Positions 1-10,485 of a stretch of 38,711 bases of DNA are shown here, piece after piece; positions within the stretch are counted from its first letter, which is position 1, and each line of letters starts with the position of its first letter. Under the pieces are notes generated by a model, which was not told the DNA's origin, ran no database searches, and was given only the letters and a program-made list of their open reading frames with translations. Made by a program: the position numbers and the translations under genes. Source of the stretch: an uncultured Alphaproteobacteria bacterium (lineage in GTDB: Bacteria > Pseudomonadota > Alphaproteobacteria > HIMB59 > GCA-002718135); the NCBI GenBank assembly GCA_902521325.1, contig CABYRE010000010.1:1-38711 (forward strand), given 5' to 3'.

Positions 1-240
1 TTGATAAAACTTCATAAAATTTTAAAAAAAAATAGTGAGATATATATAGCAACAGATTCAACAATTTATGTAAGATTTATTTTAAATTCAATTTTTAATT
101 GTAAGGACCATTTTCTTTGGCTTAACCAGTCTAATATGAATTTAAATATAAAAGACTATTTCAATATTGAGACAAAATATTATAAAAAAGCAATTAATTC
201 TCAAAGAAAACCATCTTTATTCATTTTAAGAAAAATATAA
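1..240 (+). CDS. trmB: TrmB, tRNA (guanine-N7)-methyltransferase, C-terminal fragment
   Basis: This is the 3' end of a gene cut by the window edge; the TTG at base 1 is an internal codon rather than a true start. About 79 residues remain. The piece resembles the end of TrmB, the SAM-dependent enzyme that makes m7G46 in tRNA: a strand with 'IYIATDS', a short helix, then a 'TKYYKKAI' segment matching the family's T-[RK]-[YF]-E-x-K-A signature (Tyr here replaces the usual Glu), and a final hydrophobic strand. In many proteobacteria trmB lies just before rimP-nusA, which fits this position, although rimP is missing here. The catalytic N-terminal part is outside the window, so the call rests on the tail motif and synteny. 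Confidence 0.7.
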   Translation: MIKLHKILKKNSEIYIATDSTIYVRFILNSIFNCKDHFLWLNQSNMNLNIKDYFNIETKYYKKAINSQRKPSLFILRKI

Positions 241-280
241 GCTTGAAATTCTCTAAAATATTAATATACGCAATATTATT

Positions 281-306
281 AAGGTGGGTTATCCCACCTT
301 TTTTTT
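281..306 (+). terminator. Rho-independent terminator-like hairpin just before nusA
   Basis: A perfect 8-bp stem (AAGGTGGG at 281-288 pairing with CCCACCTT at 293-300) closes a four-base TTAT loop and runs directly into further T residues to 306. This is a textbook intrinsic terminator for trmB. The nusA ATG lies only 12 bases after the stem, so any nusA transcript starting upstream must read through it. It may therefore act as an attenuator as well as a terminator. Confidence 0.85.
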
Positions 307-312
307 ATAACT

Positions 313-1851
313 ATGGCCAAAAAAAAATATAATGTAATTCGAGAAGAAATGCTACAAGTTGCCTCTAACGTAGCAGAAGAAAAGAATATTGATCAAGACT
401 CAGTTTTCTCTGCTATGGAACAAGCATTAGAAAAAGCTGCAAGAGTTAAATATGGTCAAGATATTGATATAAGAATTTCCATAGATAGAGGTACTGGTGA
501 TATTACATTAAATTCATACCTCGAAGTAGTTGAAAATATTGATGAAGAATTACAATCCAGACAAATTCTTTTAGATGATGCAAAAAAAACTAATCCAGAT
601 ATTAATTTAGGAGAATTTATTATAAAAGAATTACCTCCTATTGAACTAGGTAGAGTTGCTGCACAAAATGCAAAAGGCGTTATTATTCAAAAAGTAAGAG
701 AGGCTGATAAATCTAATCAATATGAAGAATATAAAGACAAAGTTGGTGAAATAGCAGTCGGTATAGTTAAAAGAACTGAATTTGGAAATCTAATTATTGA
801 TTTGGGTAAGAGTGAGGCAATAATTAAAAGAGAAGAGCTCATTCCAAGAGAAACATTCAAAAATGGTGATAGAGTAAGAGCTTATATATATGAAGTAAAA
901 AATGATATTAAAGGATATCAGGTTTTCCTATCAAGAACTCATCCTCAATTTTTATCAAAACTATTTTTTCAAGAAGTACCTGAAATATATGAAGGAGTCA
1001 TTACTGTTAAAAGTGTTGCAAGAGACCCCGGTTCAAGAGCTAAGATAAGTGTATTTACAGAAGACTCTACTATAGATCCAGTTGGTGCTTGTGTTGGAAT
1101 GAGAGGCTCAAGAGTTCAAGCGGTTGTAAATGAATTACAAGGAGAAAAAATAGATATTGTTACTTGGTCAGACAACCAAGCTACTTTCTTAGCAAACGCA
1201 CTTGCTCCTGCAGAGGTTAGTAAGATTTTTTTATATGAAGAAAAGAATAAAGTAGAGGTTGTAATACCTGATGATCAACTAAGCTTGGCTATTGGAAGAA
1301 AAGGTCAAAATGTAAAATTAGCATCTAATTTAACTAGTTTAGAAATAGACATTTTAACGGAGGATGAAGAATCAGAAAGAAGACAACAAGAGTTTAAAGA
1401 AAAAAGTATTTTATTAGCTGAAACTCTTGATGTTGAGGATGTCATTGCCCAATTACTTGTGACTGATGGATATACAACAGTTGAGTCTATAGCTACCGAA
1501 ACTTTAGAAAATCTAGAAAAAATAGAGGGTTTTGACTCTACTTTAGCTCAAGAAATAATTGATAGATCTAAAAATTTTGTAAAAGATAAAGAGGAGTCTG
1601 ACAAAAAACTAATAGAAGAAAATATCAGTGATGAAAAATTAAAAAATCTAAAAGGGATGAATAATAGTATTTTAGCACAACTTGCAAAATCAAAAATTTT
1701 CAATGTTAATGATTTTGCAGATTTAGCCACTTTTGAACTAATTGATAAAGAGGAAGGTATTTTAAAAGAACTAGATCTTGACGAGCAAATTGCTAACAAT
1801 ATGATAATGGAGGCAAGAAGTTTCTGGTCTGAAGAAGAAAATAAGGATTAA
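313..1851 (+). CDS. nusA: Transcription termination/antitermination factor NusA
   Basis: NusA binds RNA polymerase and nascent RNA and modulates pausing, intrinsic termination and antitermination. The 512-residue protein has the full proteobacterial layout: an N-terminal polymerase-binding domain (about 1-125), an S1 domain (about 140-205), KH1 around the 'GMRGSR' loop (about 258), KH2 around 'AIGRKGQN' (about 325), and two C-terminal helix-hairpin-helix acidic repeats (about 360-510). The ATG at 313 gives a normal N-terminus ('REEMLQVA'), but no Shine-Dalgarno sequence precedes it; the bases before it are the U-tract of a hairpin. The TTG start of infB follows the stop by two bases, so the two are co-transcribed. 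The ylxR gene often found between nusA and infB is absent, as is rimP upstream. Confidence 0.97.
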   Translation: MAKKKYNVIREEMLQVASNVAEEKNIDQDSVFSAMEQALEKAARVKYGQDIDIRISIDRGTGDITLNSYLEVVENIDEELQSRQILLDDAKKTNPDINLGEFIIKELPPIELGRVAAQNAKGVIIQKVREADKSNQYEEYKDKVGEIAVGIVKRTEFGNLIIDLGKSEAIIKREELIPRETFKNGDRVRAYIYEVKNDIKGYQVFLSRTHPQFLSKLFFQEVPEIYEGVITVKSVARDPGSRAKISVFTEDSTIDPVGACVGMRGSRVQAVVNELQGEKIDIVTWSDNQATFLANALAPAEVSKIFLYEEKNKVEVVIPDDQLSLAIGRKGQNVKLASNLTSLEIDILTEDEESERRQQEFKEKSILLAETLDVEDVIAQLLVTDGYTTVESIATETLENLEKIEGFDSTLAQEIIDRSKNFVKDKEESDKKLIEENISDEKLKNLKGMNNSILAQLAKSKIFNVNDFADLATFELIDKEEGILKELDLDEQIANNMIMEARSFWSEEENKD

Positions 1852-1853
1852 CA

Positions 1854-4094
1854 TTGGACAAAGATAAAGGTAATAAAAAAAAACCACTAAAACTATCATC
1901 ATCTGGAAGACTACAAATAAGAAAAAATCTTGGTCCAGCTGGTGATAAGGCAAGAAGTGGTGGTAATAAAAAAACAATTCAAATTGTTTTTAAAAATAAA
2001 AACAATCAACAGAAAAGCTCATCTACAACTCAATCAAATTTTAGAGGATCATCTAGTTTAAGAACTCCTAGATCAAGTATAAACTCGTCAAATCAACCAA
2101 ACTTTTCACCTCCTAACAAAACTAGAAGTTTTGAAAACAAAAATAAAAAAAATGTAGATAAAAAAACACAACAAAAAAAATCAACTCTTAGACCGCTTGA
2201 AGACGATTTTAGGAAATCTGATGCAAAAAAAATATTAGAACAAGAAGAACAAGAATTTGATAAATTTCCTAGCTTAGCTAAAATTAAAAGAGCTAGAGAA
2301 AAAGAAAAGCTAAAATCAGTAAACGATGAAGAAGAAAGTAAAATTTCTAGAGAAATTTCCATTCCAGATTTTATTACTGTTCAAGATTTAGCAAATAGAA
2401 TGGCAGAAAAAACTGCCGATGTAGTTAAAGTTTTAATGAAAATGGGTGTTATGGCAAATGCCACACAATCTCTTGAGTCTGATACAGCTCAGTTAGTTGC
2501 AGAAGAATTAGGTCATAAAGTAAACGTAGTTAAAGATGACGATGTATTAAATGATATTAAAGATTTTGAAGATCAAAAAGAGAGTCTTAAAAAAAGAGCT
2601 CCTGTAGTAACAATTATGGGTCATGTTGATCATGGAAAAACCTCATTACTTGATGCTTTTAGAAAAACTAATATAGTCTCTGGGGAAGCTGGGGGCATTA
2701 CTCAACATATTGGTGCTTATCAAATTAATAATAACAATAAAAAAATTACATTTATTGACACTCCAGGACATGCTGCTTTTTCAAATATGAGAGCTAGAGG
2801 ATCAAAAACAACCGATATAATTATACTTGTTGTTGCTGCAGACGATGGAATTAAACCTCAGACAATAGAATCAATCGCTCATGCAAAATCTGCTGAGGTT
2901 CCAATTATAGTTGCTATTAATAAAATTGATCTCCCAGGAGCTGATGCTGATAAAGTTAGAAATGAATTACTTAATCATGAAGTGATTGTTGAAAAACTAA
3001 GTGGTGAGGTTTTAGATATAGAAGTATCAGCAATTAAAGGAACAAATTTAGATAAATTAGAAGAAGCCATTCATCTACAAGCAGACCTTCTTAATCTCCA
3101 AGCTAACCCTGATAGAAAGGCAAGAGGATCTGTAATTGAATCTAAACTTGAAAAGGGCAGAGGTTCAGTGGCAACAGTCTTAGTACAAAAAGGAACATTA
3201 AAAGTAAGCGATATTTTTGTATCAGGATCTGAGTGGGGGAAGGTTAAAGCTTTAATTGATGATAAAGGTAAAAATATAAATCAAGCTGAACCATCAGTAC
3301 CAGTCGAAGTTCTGGGATTTGATTCTAACCCATTAGCTGGTGATGATTTTATTGTAGTTGAAAGTGAAAGTATTGCTCGTAAAATTGCAGAATTTAGATC
3401 AAGCAAATTACAAATTCAAAAAAATACTGTAGCTAAATCTAATGTTGAAGAGATGTTTGCCCAAATTAATAAAGGTGAAGCAACAAGTCTTCCAGTGGTA
3501 ATTAAAACAGATGTTCAAGGTTCAGCAGAAGCAATTGAAAACTCAATAACCAAATTATCAACAGATGAAGTTAAAGTAAATGTTATCTATAAAGGTGTAG
3601 GCGCAATTACAGAGAGTGATGTAACTTTAGCTGGATCAGGTAAAGGTTTTATCGTTGGTTTTAATGTCAGAGCACTACCCCACGCAAGAGATATAGCAAA
3701 AAGAGATGGTGTTGATATTAAATATTATTCAATTATTTATGAGCTTATTGATGATGTAAAAAATCTTTTAACTGGTTTATTAAAACCAGACATCTCTGAA
3801 AATATTACAGGTAATGTTGAGATAAGAGAGGTGTTCAATATTTCGAAAGTTGGAAATATTGCAGGTTGTATGGTTAAAGACGGTCTTATATCTAGAAAAT
3901 CACAGATTAGAATTCTTAGAGATAATATTGTAATTCATAAAGGACAAATTAGTAGTCTTAAAAGATTTAAGGAAGAAGTATCTGAAGTAAAGTCTGGTTT
4001 TGAATGTGGAGTAATGCTAGATAATTATAGCGATATAAAAGTAGGCGATATTATTGAAACATTTGAAGAAGTTTCTACAAGTAGAAAGTTATAA
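1854..4094 (+). CDS. infB: Translation initiation factor IF-2
   Basis: IF-2 is the GTPase that places fMet-tRNA on the 30S subunit and promotes subunit joining. The 746-residue protein begins with a long, Lys/Ser/Asn-rich low-complexity region (about 1-165), then an IF2_N domain (about 170-220). The G domain follows: G1 GHVDHGKT at 256-263, G3 DTPGH at 302-306 and G4 NKID at 356-359. Beta-barrel domains II and III and the fMet-tRNA-binding C-terminal domain complete it. The start is TTG at 1854, two bases after nusA; AAGGA at 1843-1847 is a plausible ribosome-binding site, and the basic N-terminus ('MDKDKGNKKKP') is normal for alphaproteobacterial IF-2. rbfA follows after 12 bases. Confidence 0.97.
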   Translation: MDKDKGNKKKPLKLSSSGRLQIRKNLGPAGDKARSGGNKKTIQIVFKNKNNQQKSSSTTQSNFRGSSSLRTPRSSINSSNQPNFSPPNKTRSFENKNKKNVDKKTQQKKSTLRPLEDDFRKSDAKKILEQEEQEFDKFPSLAKIKRAREKEKLKSVNDEEESKISREISIPDFITVQDLANRMAEKTADVVKVLMKMGVMANATQSLESDTAQLVAEELGHKVNVVKDDDVLNDIKDFEDQKESLKKRAPVVTIMGHVDHGKTSLLDAFRKTNIVSGEAGGITQHIGAYQINNNNKKITFIDTPGHAAFSNMRARGSKTTDIIILVVAADDGIKPQTIESIAHAKSAEVPIIVAINKIDLPGADADKVRNELLNHEVIVEKLSGEVLDIEVSAIKGTNLDKLEEAIHLQADLLNLQANPDRKARGSVIESKLEKGRGSVATVLVQKGTLKVSDIFVSGSEWGKVKALIDDKGKNINQAEPSVPVEVLGFDSNPLAGDDFIVVESESIARKIAEFRSSKLQIQKNTVAKSNVEEMFAQINKGEATSLPVVIKTDVQGSAEAIENSITKLSTDEVKVNVIYKGVGAITESDVTLAGSGKGFIVGFNVRALPHARDIAKRDGVDIKYYSIIYELIDDVKNLLTGLLKPDISENITGNVEIREVFNISKVGNIAGCMVKDGLISRKSQIRILRDNIVIHKGQISSLKRFKEEVSEVKSGFECGVMLDNYSDIKVGDIIETFEEVSTSRKL

Positions 4095-4106
4095 TGTTTT
4101 TTTACT

Positions 4107-4472
4107 ATGGATACCCAAAGGCAAATTAGATTCGGTGAACTCATTAGATCACTATTGAGTGATTGTTTACTAAAAGAAGATTTTTTTGATGAAAATATTA
4201 ATTCCTCATCAATTACAATATCATATGTAAGAATGTCAAAAGATTTAAAGATCGCCAATGTATATTTTATGCCTCTTGGTGGTAAGGACAAAATACAAAT
4301 TTTAGAAATTTTGAAAGATAGAAAATATATTTTTCAAAAATTTTTATCAAAAGCAAAAATTAATTCTAAATTCACTCCAAAGCTATCTTTTTATTTAGAT
4401 GATACATTTGATGAGGCAGAAAAAATTGAAAATCTATTGTTAAACAAAAATGTCCTTAGAGATATTAAGTAA
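4107..4472 (+). CDS. rbfA: 30S ribosome-binding factor RbfA
   Basis: RbfA is a small KH-fold protein that binds the 30S subunit during late 16S rRNA maturation and is important for cold adaptation. The 121-residue protein is of normal length. Its N-terminus ('RQIRFGELIRSLLSD') and central strand-helix section ('ISYVRMSKDLKIANVYF') match the family, followed by a 'PKLSFYLDDTFDEAEKIENLL' type ending. It lies between infB and truB, the standard order, and its TAA stop shares one base with the ATG of truB (TAATG), implying coupled translation. Confidence 0.93.
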   Translation: MDTQRQIRFGELIRSLLSDCLLKEDFFDENINSSSITISYVRMSKDLKIANVYFMPLGGKDKIQILEILKDRKYIFQKFLSKAKINSKFTPKLSFYLDDTFDEAEKIENLLLNKNVLRDIK

Positions 4473-5377
4473 TGATTGCAAAGCAAGGTTGGATAAATTT
4501 ATATAAACCTAAAAATATTACGTCTTTTAAAGCCATTAATTCTATAAAAAAAAAATTTTCAATTGATAAAATTGGTCATGCAGGCACTTTAGATCCTATG
4601 GCTGAGGGTGTGTTACCTATTGCTATAGGAAAAGCAACAAAACTAATTCCATATATTAGTAATATGAATAAAGAGTATGAGTTCACTGTAACTTGGGGAA
4701 CTCAAACAACAACAGATGATGCTGAGGGCAAAATTTTATTTGAATCAAATTACCTCCCTAAAAGAAAAGAAATAGAAAAGAAAATTATTAATTATATTGG
4801 TTATATAAATCAGACACCTCCAAAAGTTTCAGCAGTTAAAATTAATGGTAAAAGAGCTTATAAATTGTTTAGAGAAAATAAAAAATTTACGATTCAACCA
4901 AAAAAAGTTTTTATCGAAGATTTGTTTATTTCTGACCATAATATAAACAAAACGTCATTTAAAATTTTATGTGGGCAAGGCTTTTATATCAGAAGTCTAG
5001 CTCGTGATTTAGCTATAGATCTCAAAACATATGGTCATATTTCTTCATTGAAAAGGTCCAAAGTAGGTAAATTTAGAGAAAAAACTTCGATTTTACTGGA
5101 CGATCTACTAAAAATAGGACAAATGCACGGGGAAATTAATTGTGTTTCCTCTACAATTTCTATGCTGGACGACATCTTGGCTTATGAAATTGAAGAAAAA
5201 CTAGATATTGAAAATTTATCTTTTGGGAGATCAATTAAAATTGATGAAAAAAAAATTATAAATTCTTCGTCAATAAACTTAGATAAAAAAAATATTTTTT
5301 TGTTTAAGAAAGGAGACATTGTCTCAATAGGCAAATTAGATGGTAATTTGTTTAAACCAAATAAAATATTAATATAG
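4472..5377 (+). CDS. truB: tRNA pseudouridine(55) synthase TruB
   Basis: TruB isomerises U55 in the T-arm of tRNAs. The 301-residue protein has the family signature [12 protein letters not shown], with the catalytic Asp at residue 41, a 'KINGKRAY' segment and the '[11 protein letters not shown]' motif in the second half of the catalytic domain. The C-terminal part is divergent and rich in Lys, Ile and Asn, as usual for this AT-rich genome. The ATG overlaps the rbfA stop by one base, and rpsO follows after 8 bases. Confidence 0.96.
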   Translation: MIAKQGWINLYKPKNITSFKAINSIKKKFSIDKIGHAGTLDPMAEGVLPIAIGKATKLIPYISNMNKEYEFTVTWGTQTTTDDAEGKILFESNYLPKRKEIEKKIINYIGYINQTPPKVSAVKINGKRAYKLFRENKKFTIQPKKVFIEDLFISDHNINKTSFKILCGQGFYIRSLARDLAIDLKTYGHISSLKRSKVGKFREKTSILLDDLLKIGQMHGEINCVSSTISMLDDILAYEIEEKLDIENLSFGRSIKIDEKKIINSSSINLDKKNIFLFKKGDIVSIGKLDGNLFKPNKILI

Positions 5378-5385
5378 GAGAACCG

Positions 5386-5655
5386 ATGTCGATAACTAAA
5401 GAAAATAAAAAAAATCTTATTAATAAATTTTCTAAGAATGACAAAGATACTGGATCAACCGGTGTTCAGATAGCAGTTTTAACAGAAAGAATAAAAAATT
5501 TAACTGAACATTTTAAGACTCACAATAAAGATAATCATTCAAAAAGAGGGTTAGTATCATTAGTTAATAAAAGAAAAAAATTATTAAACTACTTATCTAA
5601 AAAAAATAAATCTGAATATTCAGATTTAATAAAAAAATTAAATATTAGAGGTTAA
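5386..5655 (+). CDS. rpsO: 30S ribosomal protein S15
   Basis: S15 is a primary 16S rRNA-binding protein of the 30S platform. The 89-residue length and the sequence blocks '[14 protein letters not shown]', '[11 protein letters not shown]' and 'RKKLLNYL' are diagnostic. A clear ribosome-binding site (AGGAG, about 9 bases before the ATG) is present, in contrast to several neighbours with none. It sits between truB and pnp, the order widely conserved in proteobacteria. The leader from truB is too short (8 bases) to hold an E. coli-style S15 operator pseudoknot unless that extends into the truB coding region. Confidence 0.98.
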   Translation: MSITKENKKNLINKFSKNDKDTGSTGVQIAVLTERIKNLTEHFKTHNKDNHSKRGLVSLVNKRKKLLNYLSKKNKSEYSDLIKKLNIRG

Positions 5656-5675
5656 AAAAGAGGATAAATAAAATT

Positions 5676-7769
5676 ATGTTTGACGTGAAAAATGTAGAAA
5701 TTGAATGGGCTGGAAGAAAACTTAAATTAGAAACAGGAAAAATAGCAAGACAAGCTGACTCAACAGTTATAGCTACTTATGGTGGCACAACTGTTATGTG
5801 TAATGTAGTTGCCGCAAGAGAAGCAAATCCAGATATGGATTTTTTTCCTTTAACAGTAAATTATCAAGAAAAATATTATTCTGTAGGAAAAATACCTGGC
5901 GGTTTTTTTAAAAGAGAAGCAAGGCCAACTGAAAAAGAAACATTAGTCTCTAGATTAATTGATAGACCAGTTAGACCTTTATTCCATAAAGATTTTAAAA
6001 ACGAGACTCAAGTTACTTGTACTGTATTATCACATGATCAAGAAAATGATTCAGATGTTGTAGCAATGGTTGCTGCAAGTGCAGCATTAACTTTATCTGG
6101 TTTACCATTTTTAGGCCCACTTGGTGCAATAAAAATTGGATTTATCGATGGAGAGTTTGTTGTTAATCCAGATAAAAGTCAATTATCAAACTCTAAATTA
6201 GAGCTGGTATTGGCAGGAACTAAAGAAGGTGTACTAATGATCGAGTCTGAAGCTCATGAGCTCTCAGAAAAACAAATGCTAGATGCAGTAGTTCTTGGTC
6301 AAGAAAATTATAAAACAGTTATAGAAGCAATAATCTCCTTAGCTAAAAAAGCTGCAAAAGAACCTTGGGATCTTAAAGAAAAAGATGAAGAAATTAAAAA
6401 TCTACCATCTAAGATTAACGCAGATTATGGCAAAGAGTTTATAGATGCATACAAAATAACTGAAAAACAAAAAAGATCAGAAAAATTATCTTTGTTACGA
6501 AATGAAATTTCTGAAAATTTTGTAAGTGAAACACTTTCACCAGTATTAGTTTCAGATGCAATAAAAAATGTAGAAAAAGATATTGTCAGAGGTGAATTAA
6601 TTAATACTGGTAATAGAATTGATGGGAGAGATACAAAAACAGTCCGTCCAATTGTTTGTGAAACTGGAGTTTTAGAAAGAACACACGGTTCCGCATTATT
6701 TACAAGAGGAGAAACACAAGCTCTTGTAGTTTCAACTTTAGGAACTGGACAAGACGAGCAAAGAATAGATGCAATTGACGGTGAATATACAGAGAATTTT
6801 ATGTTGCATTACAATTTTCCACCTTACTCTGTTGGAGAAGTTGGAAGAATAGGTTCTACCAGTAGAAGAGAAATAGGACATGGAAAATTAGCCTGGAGAG
6901 CTATTCACCCAATGTTACCTTCTAAAGAAAAGTTTCCTTACACTTATAGAGTTGTATCTGAAATTACAGAATCAAACGGATCTAGCTCAATGGCAACTGT
7001 GTGTGGAACATCTATGTCTTTAATGGATGCAGGTGTACCACTAGAAAGACCAGTAGCTGGAATTGCGATGGGGTTAATTAAAGAAGATGATAAGTATGTA
7101 ATTTTATCAGATATCCTAGGAGATGAAGATCATTTGGGAGATATGGATTTTAAAGTTGCTGGAACTTCTGAAGGCATTACTTCATTACAAATGGATATTA
7201 AAATAACCAGTATCACAACTGAAATTATGGAAGAGGCATTAGCGCAAGCTAAAGATGGGCGATTTCACATACTTGGCGAAATGGCTAAGGCAATTGATAA
7301 ACCAAAAAAATCAATTTCACAATACGCACCAACAATAACTAATATTCAAATAAACAAAGATAAAATTAGGGAGGTTATTGGTAAGGGAGGAGCAGTTATT
7401 AGAGAAATATCTGAAACAACTGGAGCTAAAATTGAAATTAATGATGAAGGTTTAGTGAGTATTGCAGCTGTAGATCAAAAATCTGGAAATGATGCATTAG
7501 AATGGATCAAAGGTATTGTTGAAGAGCCAGAGATTGGAAAAATTTATGATGGTAAAGTTATAAAGATAATGGATTTCGGAGCCTTTGTTAATTTCATGGG
7601 GTCTACAGATGGACTTGTTCATATTAGTCAATTAAAAAATGAAAGAGTAGAGAAAGTTGAAGATGTTATTAGTGAAGGAGATATGGTTAAAGTAAAAGTA
7701 CTGGATATCGATTCAAGAGGAAAAATAAAACTTTCTATGAAAGCAGTTGACGCAGAAGAAAACGCTTAA
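5676..7769 (+). CDS. pnp: Polyribonucleotide nucleotidyltransferase (PNPase)
   Basis: PNPase degrades RNA 3' to 5' by phosphorolysis and can also add tails; it is a core degradosome enzyme. The 697-residue protein has two RNase PH domains separated by a helical linker. The second carries the conserved active-site block [11 protein letters not shown], with Asp485 and Asp491 matching E. coli Asp486 and Asp492. A KH domain follows with the GKGG loop near residue 570, then an S1 domain (about 620-690, '[13 protein letters not shown]'). It follows rpsO by 20 bases, and GAGG about 10 bases upstream can serve as ribosome-binding site. The last 23 bases overlap the start of the next gene. Confidence 0.98.
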   Translation: MFDVKNVEIEWAGRKLKLETGKIARQADSTVIATYGGTTVMCNVVAAREANPDMDFFPLTVNYQEKYYSVGKIPGGFFKREARPTEKETLVSRLIDRPVRPLFHKDFKNETQVTCTVLSHDQENDSDVVAMVAASAALTLSGLPFLGPLGAIKIGFIDGEFVVNPDKSQLSNSKLELVLAGTKEGVLMIESEAHELSEKQMLDAVVLGQENYKTVIEAIISLAKKAAKEPWDLKEKDEEIKNLPSKINADYGKEFIDAYKITEKQKRSEKLSLLRNEISENFVSETLSPVLVSDAIKNVEKDIVRGELINTGNRIDGRDTKTVRPIVCETGVLERTHGSALFTRGETQALVVSTLGTGQDEQRIDAIDGEYTENFMLHYNFPPYSVGEVGRIGSTSRREIGHGKLAWRAIHPMLPSKEKFPYTYRVVSEITESNGSSSMATVCGTSMSLMDAGVPLERPVAGIAMGLIKEDDKYVILSDILGDEDHLGDMDFKVAGTSEGITSLQMDIKITSITTEIMEEALAQAKDGRFHILGEMAKAIDKPKKSISQYAPTITNIQINKDKIREVIGKGGAVIREISETTGAKIEINDEGLVSIAAVDQKSGNDALEWIKGIVEEPEIGKIYDGKVIKIMDFGAFVNFMGSTDGLVHISQLKNERVEKVEDVISEGDMVKVKVLDIDSRGKIKLSMKAVDAEENA

Positions 7770-8502
7770 ATTACCTAAATTAATTGGACACAGAGGTGTA
7801 AAAGATCTGTGTCCAGAAAACACTTTAGAATCTATTAGCATGGCATTAAAATTAGGCTTAACCTTTGTAGAAATCGATGTAAAGATTTCCAAAGACAAAC
7901 TCCCAATTTTACTACATGACGATACATTAGATAGAACAACTAATGGAAGTGGACTTGTAATTGATTATGATTATGAGAATATAAAAAAACTAGATGCGGG
8001 AAAATTTTTTTATAAAAAAAATACAAATATATTTGTTCCAAAGTTAGAAGATACTCTAAATCTTTGTATTAATAATAATGGTAATTTAAATATTGAATTA
8101 AAACCAAACAAAAATTTTGAAAAAGAAAATACTCTTCAAATTTATGAACTTACAAAAAATATTCATCAAATAGATATTTTTTTCTCATCATTTGATATGA
8201 TTTCTATTTTAGAAATTTCAAAACTTTACCCTCAATCTTTTCGAAGTTTTCTATTAGATGATTTTAAAGAATATAATATTGATGATTTAATTAATTTATC
8301 AATTAATAACGATTTAAAAATTTGTGGTTTAAATATAAATCTTGTATCAACTGATATTATTAAAAAAATTAAAGAATCTAATATGTCAATTACAGTTTAT
8401 TCAGATAAAAATATAAATTTATCTAACGCTAATGAAATTTTCTCCTTAGGTGTAGATAGTATTTTTATTGATAATCCAAGAGATTTATTGGGAAAATTTT
8501 AA
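7747..8502 (+). CDS. Glycerophosphodiester phosphodiesterase (cytosolic, UgpQ-like)
   Basis: Enzymes of this family hydrolyse glycerophosphodiesters to glycerol-3-phosphate and an alcohol, recycling phospholipid headgroups. The 251-residue TIM-barrel protein carries the family signature: GHRG at 14-17, 'ENTLES' with the catalytic/metal Glu, 'EIDVKISKD' and '[15 protein letters not shown]'. There is no signal peptide or membrane segment, so it is probably cytosolic. The only start before the GHRG motif is the TTG at 7747 inside pnp, giving a 23-base overlap; the next ATG would remove catalytic residues. The C-terminal half is less conserved but retains '[10 protein letters not shown]', typical of the last barrel strand. 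It converges on fabI with a 4-base overlap of stop codons. Confidence 0.9.
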   Translation: MTQKKTLKLPKLIGHRGVKDLCPENTLESISMALKLGLTFVEIDVKISKDKLPILLHDDTLDRTTNGSGLVIDYDYENIKKLDAGKFFYKKNTNIFVPKLEDTLNLCINNNGNLNIELKPNKNFEKENTLQIYELTKNIHQIDIFFSSFDMISILEISKLYPQSFRSFLLDDFKEYNIDDLINLSINNDLKICGLNINLVSTDIIKKIKESNMSITVYSDKNINLSNANEIFSLGVDSIFIDNPRDLLGKF

Positions 8503-9272
8503 AGTTTACTTGGCATTCCAATAATATTGTAGCCACAATCGACATAATGTACTTCACCAGTAACTGCAGAAGATAAATCACTAACAAAGTATAAAGCAGA
8601 TTTACCAATTTCATCTAGTTGTGCATTTCGTTTTAATGCTGAATGTTGTTCTGTAAATTTAAACATCTCCCTAGCATTATTTATTGCTGCACCAGCAATT
8701 GTTCTCATAGGTCCTGCTGATATTGCATTAACACGAATATTTTTTGTACCTAAATCCACACTCAAATATTTTACACTTGTTTCTAAAGCGGCTTTTGCAA
8801 TTCCCATTAAATTGTAATTTGGTATCACTTTATTTGAGCCGTAAAAAGTAAGGGTGAGAATACTTCCTCCATCATTCATTATAGGCTCAAAACTCCTTGC
8901 AAGACTAGTTAACGAAAAACATGATATTTCCAAACAATTAATAAAATTACCCTTGGTAGTATCAATATATCTACCATTTAACTCTGACTTTTCTGCAAAT
9001 GCAACAGCATGAATTATAAAATCAAGTGTGCCCCATTCTTTTTTTATAATTTCTACAGATTTATTTATTGAGTCATCATTATTAAAATCACATTCTACTA
9101 ATATATTTGAATTAATTTCTTTAGAAAGTGGTTTCACCCTCTTAAATAATATTTCGTTTTGGTAACCAATGGCTATTTCAGCACCATTTTCAGCTAATTG
9201 TTTTGCTATTCCCCATGCAATTGAATGATTATTTGCAATACCAAATACTAAACCTTTTTTATTTCTAAGCAT
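8499..9272 (-). CDS. fabI: Enoyl-[acyl-carrier-protein] reductase (NADH) FabI
   Basis: FabI reduces trans-2-enoyl-ACP in the last step of each fatty-acid elongation cycle. The 257-residue short-chain dehydrogenase fold has the FabI-type cofactor motif '[14 protein letters not shown]' near the N-terminus, Tyr144, and the catalytic pair Tyr153 and Lys160 in '[12 protein letters not shown]'. It also has '[12 protein letters not shown]', typical of FabI rather than FabG. It is the last gene of a leftward run and its ATG overlaps the end of fabB by 8 bases, so it is translated with the synthase. Its stop overlaps that of the convergent phosphodiesterase gene. Confidence 0.96.
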   Translation of the reverse strand: MLRNKKGLVFGIANNHSIAWGIAKQLAENGAEIAIGYQNEILFKRVKPLSKEINSNILVECDFNNDDSINKSVEIIKKEWGTLDFIIHAVAFAEKSELNGRYIDTTKGNFINCLEISCFSLTSLARSFEPIMNDGGSILTLTFYGSNKVIPNYNLMGIAKAALETSVKYLSVDLGTKNIRVNAISAGPMRTIAGAAINNAREMFKFTEQHSALKRNAQLDEIGKSALYFVSDLSSAVTGEVHYVDCGYNIIGMPSKL

Positions 9273-10482
9273 GATATTTTGAAAATACTAATGTTGCATT
9301 TGTGCCACCAAAACCAAAACTATTCGACATAACATGCTCAATTTCAACATCATTTTCTGTTTTTAAAAGAATATTACAATCCTTGGCACTATCATCGAGC
9401 TTATCAATATTAGCAGAACCACTAATAAAATTATTTTTCATCATCAATAAACTATAAATTGCTTCATGCACACCAGTTGCCCCTAAAGAATGACCAGTCA
9501 AAGATTTTGTTGAGCTCATTTTAGGAATATTTGAGCCAAAAACATTTTTGATTGCTTCCAATTCTTTTACATCTCCTATTGGAGTACTTGTTCCATGTGT
9601 ATTTATATAATCAATTTGAACATTAATATTTTTTAATGCTTGCTTCATGCATCTTTCTGCTCCTTCTCCAGAAGGCTGAACCATATCGTATCCATCTGAG
9701 GTTGCTCCATATCCTGTTATTTCCCCATATATTTTAGCACCTCTAGCTTTTGCATGCTCTAATTCTTCAAGTACTAAAGTTCCACCTCCACCAGCAATTA
9801 CAAAACCATCTCTATCCGCATCATATGCTCTTGAAGATTTGTTTGGAGTAGAATTATATTTTGATGACAAAGCACCCATTGCATCAAATAAAATTGATAA
9901 AGTCCAATGGAGCTCTTCACCTCCTCCAGCAAAAACAATATTTTGTTTTCCCATTTGAATTAGTTCGTACGCATTACCAATACAATGTGAACTCGTAGAA
10001 CATGCTGAAGTAATTGAATAGTTAACTCCTTTAATTTTAAAAGGAGTCGCAAGCGTTGCAGAATTTGTACTAGACATTGCTCTTGGCACCATAAATGGTC
10101 CAATTTTTTTTGAACCCGAACTCTTTCCAATTTCAGAAGACTTAAATAAATTTTGTGTAGATGGACCGCCTGAACCAACAATTATACCAGTCATTTCATT
10201 TGAAATATCACTATCATCTAGCCCTGAGTCGTCTATAGCATCTTTCATCGCAATATAGTTGTAGGCAGCTCCATCACCCATAAACCTTAATAATCTTCTA
10301 TCAATTTCGGTACTAATATTTATATTTGGTTTACCGTGCACAAGACTTCTAAAAGAAAACTCCTCATACTCTTCAGCACTTGTTATTCCAGATTTCAAAT
10401 TTTTAAGACTGTCTATAACATCCGATTGATTATTACCAATACATGATACTATACCTAAACCTGTTACAACTACTCTATTCAT
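9265..10482 (-). CDS. fabB: Beta-ketoacyl-ACP synthase I FabB
   Basis: FabB condenses malonyl-ACP with acyl-ACP and is needed to elongate unsaturated intermediates made by FabA. The 405-residue thiolase-fold protein has the Cys-His-His triad at Cys161 ('SACSTSSHC'), His296 ('[11 protein letters not shown]') and His331 ('GHSLGATG'), with Lys326 nearby and the C-terminal 'FGFGGTN' loop. Together with the adjacent fabA this indicates the anaerobic-type pathway for making unsaturated fatty acids. It starts three bases after the fabA stop and overlaps fabI by 8 bases. Confidence 0.96.
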   Translation of the reverse strand: MNRVVVTGLGIVSCIGNNQSDVIDSLKNLKSGITSAEEYEEFSFRSLVHGKPNINISTEIDRRLLRFMGDGAAYNYIAMKDAIDDSGLDDSDISNEMTGIIVGSGGPSTQNLFKSSEIGKSSGSKKIGPFMVPRAMSSTNSATLATPFKIKGVNYSITSACSTSSHCIGNAYELIQMGKQNIVFAGGGEELHWTLSILFDAMGALSSKYNSTPNKSSRAYDADRDGFVIAGGGGTLVLEELEHAKARGAKIYGEITGYGATSDGYDMVQPSGEGAERCMKQALKNINVQIDYINTHGTSTPIGDVKELEAIKNVFGSNIPKMSSTKSLTGHSLGATGVHEAIYSLLMMKNNFISGSANIDKLDDSAKDCNILLKTENDVEIEHVMSNSFGFGGTNATLVFSKYHA

Positions 10483-10485
10483 TAA

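Noticed and set aside
1980-2240. Lys/Asn/Ser-rich repeats at the start of infB as a possible mobile or repeat element
   Set aside because: This is the normal low-complexity N-terminal region of IF-2; no exact repeated units are present.
4025-4291. Minus-strand open frame across the infB-rbfA junction
   Set aside because: It is opposite two conserved genes in a coupled operon and has biased, low-complexity content with no recognisable domain.
8490-8510. Terminator between the convergent phosphodiesterase and fabI genes
   Set aside because: The stop codons overlap and I see no stem-loop with a T-tract at the junction on either strand.
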